DNA of 64,000 nucleotides, from the NCBI GenBank assembly GCA_028622995.1, contig JAJQJQ010000012.1, positions 3,348,001 to 3,412,000 on the forward strand, given 5' to 3'. The notes beneath the pieces were generated by a model. That model was not told the DNA's origin. It ran no database searches and saw only the letters and a list, made by a program, of their open reading frames with translations. A program made the position numbers and the translations under genes. Source of the DNA: Panagrolaimus kolymaensis. Taxonomy: Eukaryota > Nematoda > Chromadorea > Rhabditida > Panagrolaimidae. Positions 1-13,110 of this stretch are shown in pieces (within the stretch, counting starts at the first letter, position 1; every line of letters begins with the position of its first letter).

Positions 1-810
1 CGAATGATTGAAGTGCTGATCGATGAGAAACACTAAAATTGATTTTAAATAAATTACTCATCATTCAAAGAAATAACGAAAACACTTTTTTAGTCAATGG
101 GCTTGATCCCTGATTATTTATATTTAATTTTCTAACAAAAAAGCAGAAAAAAATATTGTTACCGAATGTTTGAGGAAGTGTTCAAAGAGAAACACTAAAA
201 TTGATTTTAAATAAATTACTCATCATTCAAGGAAATAACATAAACACTTTTTTAGTCAATGGGCTTGATCCCTGATTTTTTATATTTAATTTTCTTACAA
301 AAAAGCAGAAAAAAATATTGTTACCGAATGATTGAAGTGCTGATCGATGAGAAACACTAAAATTTATTTTAAATAAATTACTTATCATTCAAAGAAATAA
401 CGAAAACACTTTTTTAGTCAATGGGCTTGATCCCTGATTATTTATATTTAATTTTCTAACAAAAAAGCAGAAAAAAATATTGTTACCGAATGTTTGAGGA
501 AGTGTTCAAAGAGAAACACTAAAATTGATTTTAAATAAATTACTTATCATTCAAAGAAATAACAAAAACACTTTTTTAGTCAATGGGCTTGATCCCGGAT
601 TATTTATATTTAATTTTCTAACAAAAAAGCAGAAAAAAATATTGTTACCGAATGTTTGAGGAAGTGTTCAAAGAGAAACACTAAAATTGATTTTAAATAA
701 ATTACTCATCATTCAAGGAAATAACATAAACACTTTTTTAGTCAATGGGCTTGATCCCGGATTTTTTATATTTAATTTTCTTACAAAAAAGCAGAAAAAA
801 ATATTGTTAC

Positions 811-3800
811 CGAATGATTGAAGTGCTGATCGAAGAGAAACACTAAAATTGATTTTAAATAAATTACTCATCATTCAAGGAAATAACATAAACACTTTTT
901 TAGTCAATGGGCTTGATCCCGGATTTTTTATATTTAATTTACAAAAAAGCAGAAAAAAATATTGTTACCGAATGATTGAGGAAGTGTTCAAAGAGAAACA
1001 CTAAAATTGATTTTAAATAAATTACTCATCATTCAAGGAAATAACATAAACACTTTTTTAGTCAATGGGCTTGATCCCGGATTTTTTATATTTAATTTTC
1101 TTACAAAAAAGCAGAAAAAAATATTGTTACCGAATGTTTGAGGAAGTGTTCAAAGAGAAACACTAAAATTGATTTTAAATAAATTACTCATCATTCAAGG
1201 AAATAACATAAACACTTTTTTAGTCAATGGGCTTGATCCCGGATTTTTTATATTTAATTTTCTTACAAAAAAGCAGAAAAAAATATTGTTACCGAATGTT
1301 TGAGGAAGTGTTCAAAGAGAAACACTAAAATTGATTTTAAATAAATTACTCATCATTCAAGGAAATAACATAAACACTTTTTTAGTCAATGGGCTTGATC
1401 CCGGATTTTTTATATTTAATTTTCTTACAAAAAAGCAGAAAAAAATATTGTTACCGAATGATTGAAGTGCTGATCGAAGAGAAACACTAAAATTGATTTT
1501 AAATAAATTACTCATCATTCAAGGAAATAACATAAACACTTTTTTAGTCAATGGGCTTGATCCCGGATTTTTTATATTTAATTTACAAAAAAGCAGAAAA
1601 AAATATTGTTACCGAATGATTGAAGTGCTGATCGAAGAGAAACACTAAAATTGATTTTAAATAAATTACTCATCATTCAAGGAAATAACATAAACACTTT
1701 TTTAGTCAATGGGCTTGATCCCGGATTTTTTATATTTAATTTACAAAAAAGCAGAAAAAAATATTGTTACCGAATGATTGAAGTGCTGATCGAAGAGAAA
1801 CACTAAAATTGATTTTAAATAAATTACTCATCATTCAAGGAAATAACATAAACACTTTTTTAGTCAATGGGCTTGATCCCGGATTTTTTATATTTAATTT
1901 TCTTACAAAAAAGCAGAAAAAAATATTGTTACCGAATGTTTGAGGAAGTGTTCAAAGAGAAACACTAAAATTGATTTTAAATAAATTACTCATCATTCAA
2001 GGAAATAACATAAACACTTTTTTAGTCAATGGGCTTGATCCCGGATTTTTTATATTTAATTTTCTTACAAAAAAGCAGAAAAAAATATTGTTACCGAATG
2101 TTTGAGGAAGTGTTCAAAGAGAAACACTAAAATTGATTTTAAATAAATTACTCATCATTCAAGGAAATAACATAAACACTTTTTTAGTCAATGGGCTTGA
2201 TCCCGGATTTTTTATATTTAATTTTCTTACAAAAAAGCAGAAAAAAATATTGTTACCGAATGATTGAAGTGCTGATCGAAGAGAAACACTAAAATTGATT
2301 TTAAATAAATTACTCATCATTCAAGGAAATAACATAAACACTTTTTTAGTCAATGGGCTTGATCCCGGATTTTTTATATTTAATTTTCTTACAAAAAAGC
2401 AGAAAAAAATATTGTTACCGAATGTTTGAGGAAGTGTTCAAAGAGAAACACTAAAATTGATTTTAAATAAATTACTCATCATTCAAGGAAATAACATAAA
2501 CACTTTTTTAGTCAATGGGCTTGATCCCGGATTTTTTATATTTAATTTTCTTACAAAAAAGCAGAAAAAAATATTGTTACCGAATGTTTGAGGAAGTGTT
2601 CAAAGAGAAACACTAAAATTGATTTTAAATAAATTACTCATCATTCAAGGAAATAACATAAACACTTTTTTAGTCAATGGGCTTGATCCCGGATTTTTTA
2701 TATTTAATTTTCTTACAAAAAAGCAGAAAAAAATATTGTTACCGAATGATTGAAGTGCTGATCGAAGAGAAACACTAAAATTGATTTTAAATAAATTACT
2801 CATCATTCAAGGAAATAACATAAACACTTTTTTAGTCAATGGGCTTGATCCCGGATTTTTTATATTTAATTTTCTTACAAAAAAGCAGAAAAAAATATTG
2901 TTACCGAATGTTTGAGGAAGTGTTCAAAGAGAAACACTAAAATTGATTTTAAATAAATTACTCATCATTCAAGGAAATAACATAAACACTTTTTTAGTCA
3001 ATGGGCTTGATCCCGGATTTTTTATATTTAATTTTCTTACAAAAAAGCAGAAAAAAATATTGTTACCGAATGTTTGAGGAAGTGTTCAAAGAGAAACACT
3101 AAAATTGATTTTAAATAAATTACTCATCATTCAAGGAAATAACATAAACACTTTTTTAGTCAATGGGCTTGATCCCGGATTTTTTATATTTAATTTTCTT
3201 ACAAAAAAGCAGAAAAAAATATTGTTACCGAATGATTGAAGTGCTGATCGAAGAGAAACACTAAAATTGATTTTAAATAAATTACTCATCATTCAAGGAA
3301 ATAACATAAACACTTTTTTAGTCAATGGGCTTGATCCCGGATTTTTTATATTTAATTTTCTTACAAAAAAGCAGAAAAAAATATTGTTACCGAATGATTG
3401 AAGTGCTGATCGAAGAGAAACACTAAAATTGATTTTAAATAAATTACTCATCATTCAAGGAAATAACATAAACACTTTTTTAGTCAATGGGCTTGATCCC
3501 GGATTTTTTATATTTAATTTTCTTACAAAAAAGCAGAAAAAAATATTGTTACCGAATGATTGAAGTGCTGATCGAAGAGAAACACTAAAATTGATTTTAA
3601 ATAAATTACTCATCATTCAAGGAAATAACATAAACACTTTTTTAGTCAATGGGCTTGATCCCGGATTTTTTATATTTAATTTTCTTACAAAAAAGCAGAA
3701 AAAAATATTGTTACCGAATGTTTGAGGAAGTGTTCAAAGAGAAACACTAAAATTGATTTTAAATAAATTACTCATCATTCAAGGAAATAACATAAACACT

Positions 3801-5658
3801 TTTTTAGTCAATGGGCTTGATCCCGGATTTTTTATATTTAACTTTCTTACAAAAAAGCAGAAAAAAATATTGTTACCGAATGTTTGAGGAAGTGTTCAAA
3901 GAGAAACACTAAAATTGATTTTAAATAAATTACTCATCATTCAAGGAAATAACATAAACACTTTTTTAGTCAATGGGCTTGATCCCGGATTTTTTATATT
4001 TAATTTTCTTACAAAAAAGCAGAAAAAAATATTGTTACCGAATGATTGAAGTGCTGATCGAAGAGAAACACTAAAATTGATTTTAAATAAATTACTCATC
4101 ATTCAAGGAAATAACATAAACACTTTTTTAGTCAATGGGCTTGATCCCGGATTTTTTATATTTAATTTTCTTACAAAAAAGCAGAAAAAAATATTGTTAC
4201 CGAATGTTTGAGGAAGTGTTCAAAGAGAAACACTAAAATTGATTTTAAATAAATTACTCATCATTCAAGGAAATAACATAAACACTTTTTTAGTCAATGG
4301 GCTTGATCCCGGATTTTTTATATTTAATTTTCTTACAAAAAAGCAGAAAAAAATATTGTTACCGAATGTTTGAGGAAGTGTTCAAAGAGAAACACTAAAA
4401 TTGATTTTAAATAAATTACTCATCATTCAAGGAAATAACATAAACACTTTTTTAGTCAATGGGCTTGATCCCGGATTTTTTATATTTAATTTTCTTACAA
4501 AAAAGCAGAAAAAAATATTGTTACCGAATGTTTGAGGAAGTGTTCAAAGAGAAACACTAAAATTGATTTTAAATAAATTACTCATCATTCAAGGAAATAA
4601 CATAAACACTTTTTTAGTCAATGGGCTTGATCCCGGATTTTTTATATTTAATTTTCTTACAAAAAAGCAGAAAAAAATATTGTTACCGAATGTTTGAGGA
4701 AGTGTTCAAAGAGAAACACTAAAATTGATTTTAAATAAATTACTCATCATTCAAGGAAATAACATAAACACTTTTTTAGTCAATGGGCTTGATCCCGGAT
4801 TTTTTATATTTAATTTTCTTACAAAAAAGCAGAAAAAAATATTGTTACCGAATGTTTGAGGAAGTGTTCAAAGAGAAACACTAAAATTGATTTTAAATAA
4901 ATTACTCATCATTCAAGGAAATAACATAAACACTTTTTTAGTCAATGGGCTTGATCCCGGATTTTTTATATTTAATTTTCTTACAAAAAAGCAGAAAAAA
5001 ATATTGTTACCGAATGATTGAAGTGCTGATCGAAGAGAAACACTAAAATTGATTTTAAATAAATTACTCATCATTCAAGGAAATAACATAAACACTTTTT
5101 TAGTCAATGGGCTTGATCCCGGATTTTTTATATTTAATTTTCTTACAAAAAAGCAGAAAAAAATATTGTTACCGAATGTTTGAGGAAGGGTTCAAAGAGA
5201 AACACTAAAATTGATTTTAAATAAATTACTCATCATTCAAGGAAATAACATAAACACTTTTTTAGTCAATGGGCTTGATCCCGGATTTTTTATATTTAAT
5301 TTTCTTACAAAAAAGCAGAAAAAAATATTGTTACCGAATGTTTGAGGAAGTGTTCAAAGAGAAACACTAAAATTGATGTTAAATAAATTACTCATCATTT
5401 AAGGAAATAACATAAACACTTTTTTAGTCAATGGGCTTGATCCCGGATTTTTTATATTTAATTTTCTTACAAAAAAGCAGAAAAAAATATTGTTACCGAA
5501 TGTTTGAGGAAGTGTTCAAAGAGAAACACTAAAATTGATTTTAAATAAATTACTCATCATTCAAGGAAATAACATAAACACTTTTTTAGTCAATGGGCTT
5601 GATCCCGGATTTTTTATATTTAATTTTCTTACAAAAAAGCAGAAAAAAATATTGTTAC
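811..5658. repeat. A-B-B trimer higher-order repeat within the satellite
   Basis: Monomer types read from the first 25 bases run A (2257), B (2419), B (2581), A (2743), B, B, A (3229), with interruptions such as A-A-A at 3229-3553 and a run of five B from 4201 to 4849. The dominant pattern is A-B-B, a roughly 486-bp higher-order unit. Most monomers here carry aaggaaataacataaac and ttcttacaaaaaag, so this block is more homogeneous than the flanking parts of the array. Confidence 0.8.
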
Positions 5659-7926
5659 CGAATGATTGAAGTGCTGATCGAAGAGAAACACTAAAATTGA
5701 TTTTAAATAAATTACTCATCATTCAAAGAAATAACAAAAAAACTTTTTTAGTCATTGGGCTTGATCGCTGATTTTTTATATTTAATTTTCTAATAAAAAA
5801 GCAGAAAAAAATATTGTTACCGAATGTTTGAGGAAGGGTTCAAAGAGAAACACTAAAATTTATTTTAAATAAATTACTCATCATTCAAAGAAATAACAAA
5901 AACACTTTTTTAGTCAAAGGGCTTGATCCCTGATTTTTTATATTTAATTTTCTAACAAAAAAGCAGAAAAAAATATTGTTACCGAATGTTTGAGGAAGGG
6001 TTCAAAGAGAAACACTAAAATTGATTTTAAATAAATTACTCATCATTCAAAGAAATAACAAAAACACTTTTTTAGTCAATGGGCTTGATCCCGGATTATT
6101 TATATTTAATTTTCTAATAAAAAAGCAGAAAAAAATATTGTTACCGAATGATTGAAGTGCTGATCGATGAGAAACACTAAAATTTATTTTAAATAAATTA
6201 CTCATCATTCAAAGAAATAACAAAAACACTTTTTTAGTCAATGGGCTTGATCCCGGATTATTTATATTTAATTTTCTAATAAAAAAGCAGAAAAAAATAT
6301 TGTTACCGAATGATTGAAGTGCTGATCGATGAGAAACACTAAAATTTATTTTAAATAAATTACTCATCATTCAAAGAAATAACATAAACACTTTTTTAGT
6401 CAATGGGCTTGATCCCTGATTTTTTATATTTAATTTTCTAACAAAAAAGCAGAAAAAAATATTGTTACCGAATTATTGAAGTGCTGATCGAAGAGAAACA
6501 CTAAAATTGATTTTAAATAAATTACTCATCATTCAAGGAAATAACATAAACACTTTTTTAGTCAATGGGCTTGATCCCGGATTTTTTATATTTAATTTTC
6601 TAACAAAAAAGCAGAAAAAAATATTGTTACCGAATGTTTGAGGAAGTGTTCAAAGAGAAACACTAAAATTGATTTTAAATAAATTACTCATCATTCAAGG
6701 AAATAACATAAACACTTTTTTAGTCAATGGGCTTGATCCCGGATTTTTTATATTTAATTTTCTTACAAAAATGCAGAAAAAAATATTGTTACCGAATGAT
6801 TGAAGTGCTGATCGAAGAGAAACACTAAAATTGATTTTAAATAAATTACTCATCATTCAAAGAAATAACAAAAAAACTTTTTTAGTCATTGGGCTTGATC
6901 GCTGATTTTTTATATTTAATTTTCTAATAAAAAAGCAGAAAAAAATATTGTTACCGAATGTTTGAGGAAGGGTTCAAAGAGAAACACTAAAATTTATTTT
7001 AAATAAATTACTCATCATTCAAAGAAATAACAAAAACACTTTTTTAGTCAAAGGGCTTGATCCCTGATTTTTTATATTTAATTTTCTAACAAAAAAGCAG
7101 AAAAAAATATTGTTACCGAATGTTTGAGGAAGGGTTCAAAGAGAAACACTAAAATTGATTTTAAATAAATTACTCATCATTCAAAGAAATAACAAAAACA
7201 CTTTTTTAGTCAATGGGCTTGATCCCGGATTATTTATATTTAATTTTCTAATAAAAAAGCAGAAAAAAATATTGTTACCGAATGATTGAAGTGCTGATCG
7301 ATGAGAAACACTAAAATTTATTTTAAATAAATTACTCATCATTCAAAGAAATAACAAAAACACTTTTTTAGTCAATGGGCTTGATCCCGGATTATTTATA
7401 TTTAATTTTCTAATAAAAAAGCAGAAAAAAATATTGTTACCGAATGATTGAAGTGCTGATCGATGAGAAACACTAAAATTTATTTTAAATAAATTACTCA
7501 TCATTCAAAGAAATAACATAAACACTTTTTTAGTCAATGGGCTTGATCCCTGATTTTTTATATTTAATTTTCTAACAAAAAAGCAGAAAAAAATATTGTT
7601 ACCGAATTATTGAAGTGCTGATCGAAGAGAAACACTAAAATTGATTTTAAATAAATTACTCATCATTCAAGGAAATAACATAAACACTTTTTTAGTCAAT
7701 GGGCTTGATCCCGGATTTTTTATATTTAATTTTCTAACAAAAAAGCAGAAAAAAATATTGTTACCGAATGTTTGAGGAAGTGTTCAAAGAGAAACACTAA
7801 AATTGATTTTAAATAAATTACTCATCATTCAAGGAAATAACATAAACACTTTTTTAGTCAATGGGCTTGATCCCGGATTTTTTATATTTAATTTTCTTAC
7901 AAAAAAGCAGAAAAAAATATTGTTAC
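5659..7926. repeat. Two tandem copies of a 1,134-bp heptameric higher-order repeat
   Basis: Seven consecutive monomers from 5659 to 6792 recur in the same order at 6793-7926, an offset of 1,134 bp (7 x 162). Diagnostic variants repeat at the same places: gtcattgggcttgatcgctg in monomer 1, gtcaaagggcttgatcc in monomer 2, and cgaattattgaagtg in monomer 6. A single difference (aaaaatgcag versus aaaaaagcag) was noticed near the end of the last monomer. Confidence 0.88.
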
Positions 7927-10518
7927 CGAATGTTTGAGGAAGTGTTCAAAGAGAAACACTAAAATTGATGTTAAATAAATTACTCATCATTTAAGGAAAT
8001 AACATAAACACTTTTTTAGTCAATGGGCTTGATCCCGGATTTTTTATATTTAATTTTCTTACAAAAAAGCAGAAAAAAATATTGTTACCGAATGATTGAA
8101 GTGCTGATGGAAGAGAAACACTAAAATTGATTTTAAATAAATTACTCATCATTCAAGGAAATAACATAAACACTTTTTTAGTCAATGGGCTTGATCCCTG
8201 ATTTTTTATATTTAATTTTCTAACAAAAAAGCAGAAAAAAATATTGTTACCGAATGTCTGAAGTGCTGATCGAAGAGAAACACTAAAATTGATTTTAAAT
8301 AAATTACTCATCATTCAAGGAAATAACATAAACACTTTTTTAGTCAATGGGCTTGATCCCGGATTTTTTATATTTAATTTTCTTACAAAAAAGCAGAAAA
8401 AAATATTGTTACCGAATGATTGAAGTGCTGATGGAAGAGAAACACTAAAATTGATTTTAAATAAATTACTCATCATTCAAGGAAATAACATAAACACTTT
8501 TTTAGTCAATGGGCTTGATCCCTGATTTTTTATATTTAATTTTCTTACAAAAAAGCAGAAAAAAATATTGTTACCGAATGTTTGAGGAAGTGTTCAAAGA
8601 GAAACACTAAAATTGATTTTAAATAAATTACTCATCATTCAAGGAAATAACATAAACACTTTTTTAGTCAATGGGCTTGATCCCGGATTTTTTATATTTA
8701 ATTTTCTTACAAAAAAGCAGAAAAAAATATTGTTACCGAATGATTGAAGTGCTGATCGAAGAGAAACACTAAAATTGATTTTAAATAAATTACTCATCAT
8801 TCAAGGAAATAACATAAACACTTTTTTAGTCAATGGGCTTGATCCCGGATTTTTTATATTTAATTTTCTTACAAAAAAGCAGAAAAAAATATTGTTACCG
8901 AATGATTGAAGTGCTGATCGAAGAGAAACACTAAAATTTATTTTAAATAAATTACTCATCATTCAAGGAAATAACATAAACACTTTTTTAGTCAATGGGC
9001 TTGATCCCGGATTTTTTATATTTAATTTTCTTACAAAAAAGCAGAAAAAAATATTGTTACCGAATGATTGAAGTGCTGATGGAAGAGAAACACTAAAATT
9101 GATTTTAAATAAATTACTCATCATTCAAGGAAATAACATAAACACTTTTTTAGTCAATGGGCTTGATCCCGGATTTTTTATATTTAATTTTCTTACAAAA
9201 AAGCAGAAAAAAATATTGTTACCGAATGATTGAAGTGCTGATCGATGAGAAACACTAAAATTGATTTTAAATAAATTACTTATCATTCAAAGAAATAACA
9301 TAAACACTTTTTTAGTCAATGGGCTTGATCCCGGATTTTTTATATTTAATTTTCTTACAAAAAAGCAGAAAAAAATATTGTTACCGAATGTTTGAGGAAG
9401 TGTTCAAAGAAAAACACTAAAATTGATTTTAAATAAATTACTTATCATTCAAAGAAATAACATAAACACTTTTTTAGTCAATGGGCTTGATCCCTGATTT
9501 TTTATATTTAATTTTCTAATGAAAAAGCAGAAAAAAATATTGTTACCGAATGTTTGAGGAAGGGTTCAAAGAGAAACACTAAAATTGATTTTAAATAAAT
9601 TACTCATCATTCAAAGAAATAACAAAAACACTTTTTTAGTCAATGGGCTTGATCCCTGATTTTTTATATTTAATTTTCTAACAAAAAGGCAGAAAAAAAT
9701 ATTGTTACCGAATGTTTGAGGAAGTGTTCAAAGAAAAACACTAAAATTGATTTTAAATAAATTACTCATCATTCAAAGAAATAACAAAAACACTTTTATA
9801 GTCAATGGGCTTGATCCCGGATTTTTTATATTTAATTTTCTAATGAAAAAGCAGAAAAAAATATTGTTACCGAATGATTGAAGTGCTGATCGATGAGAAA
9901 CACTAAAATTGATTTTAAATAAATTACTCATCATTCAAGGAAATAACATAAACACTTTTTTAGTCAATGGGCTTGATCCCTGATTTTTTATATTTAATTT
10001 ACTAACAAAAAAGCAGAAAAAAATATTGTTACCGAATGTTTGAGGAAGTGTTCAAAGAAAAACACTAAAATTGATTTTCAATAAATTACTCATCATTCAA
10101 AGAAATAACAAAAACACTTTTTTAGTCAATGGGCTTGATCCCTGATTTTTTATATTTAATTTTCTAATGAAAAAGCAGAAAAAAATATTGTTACCGAATG
10201 TTTGAGGAAGGGTTCAAAGAGAAACACTAAAATTGATTTTAAATAAATTACTCATCATTCAAAGAAATAACAAAAACACTTTTTTAGTCAATGGGCTTGA
10301 TCCCTGATTTTTTATATTTAATTTTCTAACAAAAAGGCAGAAAAAAATATTGTTACCGAATGTTTGAGGAAGTGTTCAAAGAAAAACACTAAAATTGATT
10401 TTAAATAAATTACTCATCATTCAAAGAAATAACAAAAACACTTTTTTAGTCAATGGGCTTGATCCCTGATTTTTTATATTTAATTTTCTAATGAAAAAGC
10501 AGAAAAAAATATTGTTAC

Positions 10519-13110
10519 CGAATGTTTGAGGAAGGGTTCAAAGAGAAACACTAAAATTGATTTTTAATAAATTACTCATCATTCAAAGAAATAACAAAAA
10601 CACTTTTATAGTCAATGGTCTTGATCCCGGATTTTTTATATTTAATTTTCTAATAAAAAAGCAGAAAAAAATATTTTTACCGAATGTTTGAGGAAGGGTT
10701 CAAAGAGAAACACTAAAATTGATTTTAAATAAATTACTCATCATTCAAAGAAATAATAAAAACACTTTTTTAGTCAATGGGCTTGATCCCGGATTTTTTA
10801 TATATAATTTTCTAATAAAAAAGCAGAAAAAAATATTGTTACCGAATGTTTGAGGAAGGGTTCAAAGAGAAACACTAAAATTGATTTTAAATAAATTACT
10901 CATCATTCAAAGAAATAACAAAAACACTTTTTTAGTCAATGGGCTTGATCCCGGATTTTTTATATTTAATTTTCTAATAAAAAAGCAGAAATTAATTTTG
11001 TTACCGAATGTTTGAGGAAGGGTTCAAAGAGAAACACTAAAATTGATTTTAAATAAATTACTCATCATTCAAAGAAATAACAAAAACACTTTTTTAGTCA
11101 ATGGGCTTGATCCCGGATTTTTTATATTTAATTTTCTAATAAAAAAGCAGAAAAAAATATTGTTACAGAATGTTTGAGGAAGGGTTCAAAGAGAAACACT
11201 AAAATTGATTTTAAATAAATTACTCATCATTCAAAGAAATAACAAAAACACTTTTTTAGTCAATGGGCTTGATCCCGGATTTTTTATATTTAATTTTCTA
11301 ATAAAAAAGCAGAAAAAAATATTGTTACCGAATGTTTGAGGAAGGGTTCAAAGAGAAACACTAAAATTGATTTTAAATAAATTACTCATCATTCAAAGAA
11401 ATAACAAAAACACTTTTTTAGTCAATGGGCTTGATCCCGGATTTTTTATATTTAATTTTCTAATAAAAAAGCAGAAAAAAATATTGTTACCGAATGTTTG
11501 AGGAAGGGTTCAAAGAGAAACACTAAAATTGATTTTAAATAAATTACTCATCATTCAAAGAAATAACAAAAACACTTTTTTAGTCAATGGGCTTGATTCC
11601 GGATTTTTTATATTTAATTTTCTAATAAAAAAGCAGAAAAAAATATTGTTACCGAATGTTTGAGGAAGGGTTCAAAGAGAAACACTAAAATTGATTTTAA
11701 ATAAATTACTCATCATTCAAAGAAATAACAAAAACACTTTTTTAGTCAATGGGCTTGATTCCGGATTTTTTATATTTAATTTTCTAATAAAAAAGCAGAA
11801 AAAAATATTGTTACCGAATGTTTGAGGAAGGGTTCAAAGAGAAACACTAAAATTGATTTTAAATAAATTACTCATCATTCAATGAAATAACAAAAACACT
11901 TTTTTAGTCAATGGGCTTGATCCCGGATTATTTATATTTAATTTTCTAATAAAAAAGCAGAAAAAAATATTGTTACCGAATGTTTGAGGAAGGGTTCAAA
12001 GAGAAACACTTAAATTGATTTTAAATAAATTACTCATCATTCAAAGAAATAACAAAAACACTTTTTTAGTCAATGGGCTTGATCCCGGATTTTTTATATT
12101 TAATTTTCTAATAAAAAAGCAGAAAAAAATATTGTTACCGAATGTTTGAGGAAGGGTTCAAAGAGAAACACTAAAATTGATTTTAAATAAATTACTCATC
12201 ATTCAAAGAAATAACAAAAACACTTTTTTAGTCAATGGGCTTGATCCCGGATTTTTTATATTTAATTTTCTAATAAAAAAGCAGAAAAAAATATTGTTAC
12301 CGAATGTTTGAGGAAGGGTTCAAAGAGAAACACTAAAATTGATTTTAAATAAATTACTCATCATTCAAAGAAATAACAAAAACACTTTTTTAGTCAATGG
12401 GCTTGATTCCGGATTTTTTATATTTAATTTTCTAATAAAAAAGCAGAAAAAAATATTGTTACCGAATGTTTGAGGAAGGGTTCAAAGAGAAACACTAAAA
12501 TTGATTTTAAATAAATTACTCATCATTCAAAGAAATAATAAAAACACTTTTTTAGTCAATGGGCTTGATCCCGGATTTTTTATATATAATTTTCTAATAA
12601 AAAAGCAGAAAAAAATATTGTTACCGAATTTTTGAGGAAGGGTTCAAAGAGAAACACTAAAATTGATTTTAAATAAATTACTCATCATTCAAAGAAATAA
12701 CAACAACACTTTTTTAGTCAATGGGCTTGATCCCGGATTTTTTATATTTAATTTTCTAATAAAAAAGCAGAAATTAATTTTGTTACCGAATGTTTGAGGA
12801 AGGGTTCAAAGAGAAACACTAAAATTGATTTTAAATAAATTACTCATCATTCAAAGAAATAACAAAAACACTTTTTTAGTCAATGGGCTTGATCCCTGAT
12901 TTTTTATATTTAATTTTCTTACAAAAAAGCAGAAAAAAATATTGTTACCGAATGATTGAAGTGCTGATCGATGAGAAACACTAAAATTGATTTTAAATAA
13001 ATTACTCATCATTCAAAGAAATAACAAAAACACTTTTTTAGTCAATGGGCTTGATCCCTGATTTTTTATATTTAATTTTCTAATGAAAAAGCAGAAAAAA
13101 ATATTGTTAC
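10519..13110. repeat. 2,592-bp 16-monomer variant of the 14-mer higher-order repeat
   Basis: This block opens with the same signature monomer as the two 2,268-bp copies that follow (gatttttaat, cacttttatag, atttttaccg). It matches their monomers 1-10 in order. It then carries three monomers (12139, 12301, 12463) where the 14-mer has one, and rejoins the 14-mer order at cgaatttttgag (12625). It is either an ancestor with two more monomers or a derivative that gained two. Confidence 0.8.
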
